DNA of 64,000 nucleotides from Paraburkholderia silviterrae (lineage in GTDB: Bacteria; Pseudomonadota; Gammaproteobacteria; Burkholderiales; Burkholderiaceae): positions 248,001 to 312,000 of the forward strand of contig NZ_SMRP01000003.1 in assembly GCF_004353915.1 (NCBI RefSeq), in the 5' to 3' direction. The position numbers and the translations under genes were made by a program. Each line of letters opens with the position of its first letter. Position 1 is the first letter of the stretch. The notes under the pieces are model-generated. The model ran no database searches. It was given only the letters and a program-made list of their open reading frames with translations, and was not told the origin of the DNA. Below, in pieces: positions 58,364 to 64,000 of the stretch.

Positions 58364-58393
58364 AGAATACGACAAGGGCGGCGGCGCTGTAAA
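58364..58393 (-). promoter_or_regulatory. Sigma70-like promoter of the argD leader
   Basis: On the minus strand TTTACA, an 18-bp spacer and TATTCT. The start would be near 58357, next to the leader ORF ATG. Confidence 0.5.
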
Positions 58394-58551
58394 CCGTCAA
58401 TGTGCCAATTTGCTTCGATGAGCCGAAGAATTTTTCGTGACGGCTCGCCAGCACGCTTACCCGAGTGCGCTTCTACGCGCGCAAATCCGCAAAGGCATTG
58501 CGCGTGCAACGGGTGCACGGCAGGCGCACACGACGCCCGCCCGTGCGCCGC

Positions 58552-59583
58552 TCAGACAGGATTCGCGAGGTCCGCGGCGCTCGTGAACGAATCCGCGTAG
58601 AACTCGTCTTCGGGCAGCCCGTGATGCTGCGAGAAGTCGCGCTGCGCCGATTCCACCATCACCGGCGCGCCGCACGCGTAGACCTGGTAGCCGGAGAGAT
58701 CGGGCAAATCCTCGATCACGGCGCGGTGCACGAAGCCCGTGCGGCCGGTCCAGTTGTCGTCGGCGGCGGGCTCGGAGAGCACCGGCACGAAGCTGAAGTT
58801 CGGGATGTCCTTCGCCCACTGCTCGGCGAGGTCCAGCAGGTACAGGTCCTTCTTCTGGCGCGCGCCCCAGTAGAGCGTCATCGGGCGGTTCAGATTTTTG
58901 TGGACCGCGTGCTCGACAATCGCCTTGAGCGGCGCGAAGCCGGTGCCCGAGGCGAGCAGCACGATGGGCTTTTCAGAATCCTCGCGCAGGAAGAAGGTGC
59001 CGAGCGGCGCCTCGAAGCGCAGGATGTCGCGCTCCTTCATCTGCGAGAAGACGTGGTCGGTGAACTTGCCACCCGGCATATGGCGGATGTGCAGCTCGAG
59101 CGGGCCTTCCTCGTGCGGCGCGGTGGCCATCGAGTAGCTGCGGCGCGTGCCGTCCTTGAGGATGAACTCGAGGTACTGCCCCGCGAGATACTGCAGGCGC
59201 TCGTTGGCGGGCAGTTGCAGCTTCAGGACGACGACGTCGTCGGCGCGGCGCTCGATCGCGGCGATGCGGGTGGGCAGCTTGCGCACCTGGACGTCGCCGA
59301 CGCCCGCCACTTCGCGGATATCGATTTCGAGGTCGGTCTGCGCCGTCGCGCAGCAAAAGAGGGCCATGCCGCGCGTTTTCTCGTCGTTCGAGAGCGCCGA
59401 AGCGGCGTGCGCGCGCTGCTCGACTTCGCCGCTGCAGACCGTGCCCTTGCACGAGCCGCAGGCGCCGTTCTTGCAGCCGTACGGCAGGCCGACGCCCTGG
59501 CGCAGGGCCGCGTTGAGGATGGGTTCGTCGGGTTCGACCTGGAACTGCCGGCCGCTTTGCTTGAGCGTTACGTTGAAGACCAT
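58552..59583 (-). CDS. 2Fe-2S ferredoxin / FAD-dependent reductase (CDP-6-deoxy-delta-3,4-glucoseen reductase-like)
   Basis: The product is 343 residues. N-terminal plant-type ferredoxin domain with cysteines in GCKNGACGSCKGTVC and the later FCCATAQ. Then an FNR-type FAD domain (RSYSMATAPHEEG) and an NAD domain (LLASGTGFAPLKAIVEHA; YACGAPVMV). Commonly annotated after AscD, but no deoxysugar genes are near, so the true role is electron transfer to an unidentified oxygenase or other partner. Stands alone; no close terminator other than the one in the argD leader. Confidence 0.88.
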   Translation of the reverse strand: MVFNVTLKQSGRQFQVEPDEPILNAALRQGVGLPYGCKNGACGSCKGTVCSGEVEQRAHAASALSNDEKTRGMALFCCATAQTDLEIDIREVAGVGDVQVRKLPTRIAAIERRADDVVVLKLQLPANERLQYLAGQYLEFILKDGTRRSYSMATAPHEEGPLELHIRHMPGGKFTDHVFSQMKERDILRFEAPLGTFFLREDSEKPIVLLASGTGFAPLKAIVEHAVHKNLNRPMTLYWGARQKKDLYLLDLAEQWAKDIPNFSFVPVLSEPAADDNWTGRTGFVHRAVIEDLPDLSGYQVYACGAPVMVESAQRDFSQHHGLPEDEFYADSFTSAADLANPV

Positions 59584-59716
59584 ATTCGAGAAAGCTTGAG
59601 TCTGAAATCCGGGAGATTGAGCTGGGTTGTGTCTCGTGTGGCCGATGTCCGGCCTGCTTTAGCCTGCCTGAGCCTGTTCCGGCCTGCTCGGGCCGTCGCC
59701 GCCCGGCGCCGGCGGC

Positions 59717-59722
59717 TAAAAT
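59717..59722 (+). promoter_or_regulatory. -10-like box TAAAAT directly before the SDR gene
   Basis: TAAAAT ends 9 bp before the ATG at 59732 and no Shine-Dalgarno sequence is seen, so transcription would start two or three bases before the start codon. Confidence 0.4.
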
Positions 59723-59731
59723 GGGTCCACC

Positions 59732-60817
59732 ATGATTGCCACACGAACCTTGCGCCGCGCGCGCATCCTCATTGTCGGTTGCGGCGATGTCGGCCTGCGC
59801 TGCGTTGCCCAGTTGCAGGCGCGGCGCGGCCGACCACGCATCTTTGCGCTCACGCGCCGAGCGGAGCAGACCGGGACGCTGCGCGCCGCGGGCGCGGTGC
59901 CGGTTGCCGGCGACCTCGACGTGCGCTCGCGCCTCACGCGCATCGCCGGACTCGCGAGCGTCGTGCTCCACCTCGCGCCACCCGCCAAAGACGGCGACGA
60001 CGATTTGCGCACACGCAGGCTGATTGCGGCACTCAAGGCGCGTCGGCGCCCGGCGGCGCGGCCGGCCCAAAGCGGGGCATCCAGCCGCGTGGCCAGGAGC
60101 GTGCCAGCGCGTGCGCCAAGGCCTGCAATGCCGTCGGCATTGATGCGTACATCGACGCGCACATCGCATCCGAAATCGTTTTCTATTGTACCCGAGCGCA
60201 CCCGCCGCGCCGCCCATGCCTACCCGGCGCATCCCACGCTCGTCTACGCGAGCACCACGGGCGTCTATGGCGACTGCGGCGGTGCGCACATCGACGAAAC
60301 CCGCCCGGCGCGGCCTGCCAACGCGCGCGCGAAACGGCGCGTGGCCGCCGAACGGCAGTTGCGGCGCGCAACGGCGCGCGGCGCGCTCAAGGCGACTATC
60401 GCCCGCATCCCCGGCATCTACGCTGCCAACCGCCTGCCGCTCGCGCGGCTCGCGAAGGGCACGCCGGCACTGGTCGAGCATGACGACGTCTACACGAGTC
60501 ACATCCACGCTGACGATCTCGCGGCCATCCTGCTGCGTCTTGCCACGCACGGACGCCCGGCGCGTGTCATTCACGCCAGCGACGATAGCGAACTGAAGAT
60601 GGGGGACTATTTCGATCGCGTGGCGGACGCGTTCGGCCTCGCGCGCCCACCGCGCATCAGCCGCGCAGAGGCGGAGCACGAACTCGATCCGACGCTGCTT
60701 TCGTTCATGCGGGAATCGCGCAGGCTCGCAAACGCGCGGCTCAAGCGCGAACTGCGCGTGCGCCTGCGCTATCCCGATGTGGATGCCTTTTTGCGCACGC
60801 TGCCGCCGTGCCCGTGA
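59732..60817 (+). CDS. NAD(P)-dependent epimerase / SDR family protein (YeeZ-like)
   Basis: The product is 361 residues. Extended SDR fold: ILIVGCGDVGLRCV at the N-terminus (dinucleotide binding), VVLHLAPPAKDGDDD, YASTTGVYGDCGG and ARIPGIYAANRLPL with HIHADDLAAILL. Family members are usually about 290-300 residues; here residues about 105-160 are an Arg/Ala/Pro/Ser-rich low-complexity insert between two core strands. Substrate unknown. The mRNA is probably leaderless or nearly so. Confidence 0.85.
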   Translation: MIATRTLRRARILIVGCGDVGLRCVAQLQARRGRPRIFALTRRAEQTGTLRAAGAVPVAGDLDVRSRLTRIAGLASVVLHLAPPAKDGDDDLRTRRLIAALKARRRPAARPAQSGASSRVARSVPARAPRPAMPSALMRTSTRTSHPKSFSIVPERTRRAAHAYPAHPTLVYASTTGVYGDCGGAHIDETRPARPANARAKRRVAAERQLRRATARGALKATIARIPGIYAANRLPLARLAKGTPALVEHDDVYTSHIHADDLAAILLRLATHGRPARVIHASDDSELKMGDYFDRVADAFGLARPPRISRAEAEHELDPTLLSFMRESRRLANARLKRELRVRLRYPDVDAFLRTLPPCP

Positions 60818-60850
60818 ACCCGGGCCGGCAGCGCGGCGCAAGCGTGCCGT

Positions 60851-61039
60851 TCACGTGATTGCCGGCAGCGCTTCGAGCAAGAGGAAGCAGAACAGGGCCC
60901 CGATGAGCGCCCCGATCAGATTCGGATGGTATTGATGCCGCATATGCATCGACGCCAGCAAGCCGCCAATCAGAATCGCCCCCAGCGCCATGAATGCCAT
61001 CAACACGAAAGAGATTTCGAATGAGCCGTTGATGATCAT
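60851..61039 (-). CDS. Small two-segment membrane protein
   Basis: The product is 62 residues, start set by AAGGAGGGG just before the ATG at 61039. Two hydrophobic segments (FVLMAFMALGAILIGGLLAS and LIGALIGALFCFLLLEALPA) are separated by a short His-rich loop (MHMRHQYH). No family is recognised; probably a small inner-membrane protein. It lies between the SDR gene (convergent) and rsuA. Confidence 0.75.
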   Translation of the reverse strand: MIINGSFEISFVLMAFMALGAILIGGLLASMHMRHQYHPNLIGALIGALFCFLLLEALPAIT

Positions 61040-61194
61040 GATGCCCCTCCTTGCAACTTGTAATCGTTGTTGAGTCGAGTATAGGGCGGAACATCTGGAA
61101 GGGCATGCTGCGGCGCGGCGCAATGAGGGGCGAAACTGCGCGAGTGCGTGTGCGAACACACGAAGGGCAGGCCGTGCGCGGCGTGCGCCGTGGT

Positions 61195-61902
61195 TTACCC
61201 CGTGTTGCGCAGCGCGTCGAGCGCGGCCGCGTCGAGCCATTTCCACGCACCCGGGGCCAGATCCTCAGGCAGCGCGAAGCCGCCGATACGCTCGCGATGC
61301 AGCGCCTCCACGCGGTTGCCCGCGGCGGCAACCATGCGCTTGACCTGGTGGTATTTGCCTTCGAGCACGCTCAACTCGAGCTCGTGCTCCCCGCGCGCAT
61401 GCGCGGCAACGGCGGCGCTGGGCTCGCGCTCGCCGTGCAGCAGGACGCCTTCGCGCAGCGCCTGCAACTGCGTCTCGTCGAGCGGATGGCGCGTGGTGGC
61501 CACGTAGACCTTGGGCACCTTGCGTTTGGGCGAGGTGAAGGCGTGCACGAACTTGCCGTCGTCGGAGAGCAGCAGCAGGCCGGTCGTGTCCTGATCGAGA
61601 CGCCCCACGCACTGCACGTTGCGCGCGGCGAACTGCGGCGGCAACAGGTGAAACACGCTCAGATGATGTTGCGGGTCGCGCGAGCACTCGTAGCCAGCGG
61701 GCTTGTTCAGCGCGAGGTAGGCGTGTGTGTGAAACGGCCAGGGCGAGCCGTCGACGCTGAACTCGAGGCCTTCGGTATCGAAGGTGGCGAGCGGATCGGC
61801 GCAGGGCTCGCCCGCGACGGCCACGCGCGCGTCGAGGATCAGGCCGCGGCACTGGCGGCGCGTGCCGAAGCCCTGGGTGAAGAGAATGCTTTCGAGGTTC
61901 AT
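61195..61902 (-). CDS. rsuA: 16S rRNA pseudouridine(516) synthase
   Basis: The product is 235 residues. N-terminal S4-like segment (ILFTQGFGTRRQCRGLILDA), then LALNKPAGYECSRDP, catalytic aspartate in VGRLDQDTTGLLLLSDDG and EGKYHQVKRMVAAAGNRVEA with LHRERIGGF. The last two motifs are typical of RsuA rather than RluB/E/F. It modifies U516 of 16S rRNA. Confidence 0.92.
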   Translation of the reverse strand: MNLESILFTQGFGTRRQCRGLILDARVAVAGEPCADPLATFDTEGLEFSVDGSPWPFHTHAYLALNKPAGYECSRDPQHHLSVFHLLPPQFAARNVQCVGRLDQDTTGLLLLSDDGKFVHAFTSPKRKVPKVYVATTRHPLDETQLQALREGVLLHGEREPSAAVAAHARGEHELELSVLEGKYHQVKRMVAAAGNRVEALHRERIGGFALPEDLAPGAWKWLDAAALDALRNTG

Positions 61903-62148
61903 GGCGGGACGCCGGCGGCTACAAACCGCAGCATTTTAGCGAACGCCAGCGTGCCACCCGCGCATATGCCCGAATCGAATGCGTTTTTCCACGCGTGATG
62001 CCTCGATGGCGAATGAGGTGCCGCGCTCCGTGGGCGTTCGGGTTGAGACGCTTCACGGCGCGTCTCACGAGGATGGCGTAACGTATCGCAACGAACTGGC
62101 CGACGCGTGAATCGCGCGCTGCGCCTGACAGTTCACGAGGAGAACGGC

Positions 62149-63867
62149 ATGGCGAAGACGATCGCGGATTATTTGGCCAAGACGCTCGAAGCAGTCGGTG
62201 TCGAGCGAATCTGGGGCGTGACCGGCGACAGTTTGAACGGGCTCTCGGCGAGCTTGCGCAAGCTCGGCACGATCCGCTGGATGCATACGCGGCACGAGGA
62301 AGTCGCCGCGTTCGCGGCCGGCGCGGAAGCCGCTGCGACCGGCCGCCTCGCAGTATGCGCGGGCAGTTGCGGCCCCGGCAACCTTCACCTCATCAATGGC
62401 CTGTACGACTGCCATCGCAATCACGCGCCGGTGCTGGCCATTGCCGCACATATCCCGTCGACGGAGATCGGCCTCGGCTACTTTCAGGAAACCCACCCGA
62501 CCGAGCTTTTTCGCGAATGCGCCCATTACGTGGAGCTCGTGACGAACGCCTCGCAGTTTCCGCGCGTGCTCGCCACGGCGCTGCGCACCGCCATCGACCA
62601 GAAGGGCGTGGCCGTGATCGTCCTGCCCGGCGACGTGGCGCTACTCGACGGACCGGAGGAAGAGCCCGTCTGGGCGCAGCACGCGCGGCCCGCGACGCTG
62701 CCGGCGTCCGCGGACCTCGACCGGCTGGCGGACCTGCTCAACCGTTCGGGGGCCGTCACGCTGTTGTGCGGCAGCGGCTGCAAGGGCGCGCACGACGAAG
62801 TGGTGGCGCTCGCCGACGCCCTCGGCGCGCCGACCGTGCACGCGCTGCGCGGCAAGCAATATGTCGAATGGGATAACCCTTACGACGTGGGCATGACAGG
62901 GCTGATCGGCTTCAGCTCCGGCTATCACGCCATGATGTCGTGCGACACGCTCGTGATGCTCGGCACCGACTTTCCCTATCGCAACTTCTATCCCGAGCAC
63001 GCAAACATCGTTCAGATCGACCGCAACGCGGCGGCGCTGGGCAAGCGCGCTCCGCTCACGCTCGGGCTGATCGGCGACGTGCGCGAGACCGTGCGCTCCC
63101 TTACGCCACGGCTTACGCGCAAGACCGGGCGCCATTTCATCGAACGCGCGCGCGAGCACTACGCGAACGCGCGCAAGGGGCTCGACGACCTTGCGCGCCC
63201 GGCGCCCGCGGGCAAGCCGCTGCATCCGCAATACGTGACCTCGCGCATCGACGCGCTTGCCGCCGACGACGCGATCTTCGCCGTCGACGTCGGCACGCCG
63301 ACGCTCTGGGCCGCGCGCTACCTGACGATGAACGGACGCCGCCGCCTGCACGGCTCGTTCAACCACGGCTCGATGGCGAACGCGATGCCGCAGGCGCTGG
63401 GCGCGCAGGCCGCGCACGCCGGGCGCCAGGTGATCTCGCTTTCGGGCGACGGCGGGCTTTCGATGCTGCTCGGCGACATTCTCACTGCGCGCCAGCTCGA
63501 TCTGCCGATCAAGATCGTCGTCCTGAACAACGGTTCGCTGGGCTTTGTTGCGATGGAGATGAAGGCGGGTGGCTACGTGGAAACGGGCACCGATCTCGTG
63601 GCGACCAATTTCGCCGATATCGCGAAAGGTGCGGGTCTTTTCAGCGTGCGTGTGGAGACTTCGGAAGCGCTCGATGACGCATTGCGCGAGGCGTTCGCGC
63701 ATGACGGCCCGGCGCTCGTGGACGTGGTGACGGCCAAGCATGAGCTGGCGATGCCGCCGAAGCTGCAGTGGGCACAGGCGAAGGGGTTCAGCCTTTATAT
63801 GCTGCGGGCAGTGCTGAGCGGGCGAGGGGACGAGGTGGTGGAGCTCGCGCAGACCAACTTGCGCTGA
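62149..63867 (+). CDS. poxB: Pyruvate dehydrogenase (quinone) / pyruvate oxidase
   Basis: The product is 572 residues, the same length as E. coli PoxB and very similar along the whole chain. GAGGAGAA precedes the ATG. N-terminal ThDP domain [14 protein letters not shown] with the catalytic glutamate in [19 protein letters not shown] domain with [20 protein letters not shown]-terminal ThDP motif [15 protein letters not shown] to [10 protein letters not shown]. It oxidises pyruvate to acetate and CO2, passing electrons to ubiquinone. The C-terminal membrane-binding tail ([20 protein letters not shown]) is kept. Confidence 0.95.
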   Translation: MAKTIADYLAKTLEAVGVERIWGVTGDSLNGLSASLRKLGTIRWMHTRHEEVAAFAAGAEAAATGRLAVCAGSCGPGNLHLINGLYDCHRNHAPVLAIAAHIPSTEIGLGYFQETHPTELFRECAHYVELVTNASQFPRVLATALRTAIDQKGVAVIVLPGDVALLDGPEEEPVWAQHARPATLPASADLDRLADLLNRSGAVTLLCGSGCKGAHDEVVALADALGAPTVHALRGKQYVEWDNPYDVGMTGLIGFSSGYHAMMSCDTLVMLGTDFPYRNFYPEHANIVQIDRNAAALGKRAPLTLGLIGDVRETVRSLTPRLTRKTGRHFIERAREHYANARKGLDDLARPAPAGKPLHPQYVTSRIDALAADDAIFAVDVGTPTLWAARYLTMNGRRRLHGSFNHGSMANAMPQALGAQAAHAGRQVISLSGDGGLSMLLGDILTARQLDLPIKIVVLNNGSLGFVAMEMKAGGYVETGTDLVATNFADIAKGAGLFSVRVETSEALDDALREAFAHDGPALVDVVTAKHELAMPPKLQWAQAKGFSLYMLRAVLSGRGDEVVELAQTNLR

Positions 63868-63907
63868 TACCCGAGGGGGCCGGCCTGCGGAGCTTGCGCG
63901 CCGGAAA

Positions 63908-63945
63908 CAAAAAACCCGCGAAGCCTTGAGCTGTCGCGGGTTTCT
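63908..63945. terminator. Intrinsic terminator between poxB and tRNA
   Basis: The stem AAACCCGCGA/TCGCGGGTTT has a 12-nt loop. A residues on the left give a T run on the minus strand, so it best fits the tRNA transcript; it may also stop poxB. Confidence 0.75.
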
Positions 63946-63976
63946 GTACTTCTCCGGAACGTGCCGGAATATTCTT

Positions 63977-64000
63977 TGGTGCCTCGGGCCGGAATCGAAC
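63977..64000 (-). tRNA. tRNA 3' end (cut by window edge, isotype unknown)
   Basis: On the minus strand the window ends with GTTCGATTCC, the T-loop and following stem, then GG, CCCGAGGC and ACCA with the CCA encoded. The acceptor 5' end should therefore be GCCTCGG. The anticodon lies beyond the edge. Confidence 0.85.

Noticed and set aside
58306..58518. 70-codon version of the Arg-rich leader ORF
   Set aside because: The upstream part covers the predicted promoter and has no start signals; only the last 16 codons are downstream of it.

Overview
This window reads as chromosomal DNA of a Burkholderia-group betaproteobacterium (Paraburkholderia, Caballeronia or Burkholderia sensu lato). The grounds are the high GC, the gene order ribF-ileS-lspA-coaBC, the neighbouring cspA / clpS-clpA, a second fusA outside a ribosomal operon, and protein sequences close to what I know of that group. 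Species cannot be fixed from sequence alone. Most of the window is core housekeeping DNA; the accessory parts are an IS110-type insertion, a repeat-coded glycine/serine-rich secreted protein, a small copper block, and several structured intergenic regions.

Left third (1-20.5 kb): a MocR-type regulator (cut by the window edge) and a DUF2917 protein face away from each other, and an IS110-family element sits between them. The element has a non-coding end that folds like a bridge RNA. Next come a citrate synthase with an N-terminal DNA-binding HTH, divergent from a family III CoA-transferase, then a GntR/UTRA regulator, an aldo/keto reductase, the GGSSS-repeat secreted protein, a complete dipeptide/oligopeptide ABC transporter (binding protein, two permeases, fused double ATPase), a cupin, fusA, a DUF192 protein and a small Lys/Ala-rich secreted protein.

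Middle (20.8-48 kb): rluE divergent from icd, with a 14-bp palindrome resembling a TCA-cycle GntR operator between them; a SYLF lipoprotein; a Cys/His-rich small secreted protein with a Tat-exported multicopper oxidase; cspA divergent from clpS-clpA; an amino-acid permease converging on dut; a minus-strand run ribF-ileS-lspA-coaBC-LLM oxidoreductase-dut; purN with an RsmB-like methyltransferase; an MscS channel; a fatty-acid desaturase; and the NAD genes nadA-nadC converging on nadB.

Right third (48-64 kb): rpmB-rpmG, radC, fkpB-ispH, an orphan small gene with its own promoter and terminator, the branched-chain amino-acid transporter livHMGF, a GNAT acetyltransferase, argD, a 2Fe-2S ferredoxin reductase, an SDR-type epimerase, a 62-residue membrane protein, rsuA, poxB, and the 3' end of a tRNA at the right edge.

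The most interesting new signal is the argD leader (58.2-58.4 kb). It has a sigma70-like promoter, a 16-codon ORF starting at the predicted transcript start with four consecutive arginine codons, a pause-like hairpin, an intrinsic terminator, and then argD. This is the layout of a ribosome-mediated attenuator for arginine biosynthesis, although a separate argD promoter after the terminator is a real alternative. Other leads are the predicted IS110 bridge RNA, probable leaderless starts at clpS, purN and the SDR gene, and the orphan gene with a very strong inverted repeat ahead of the liv operon.
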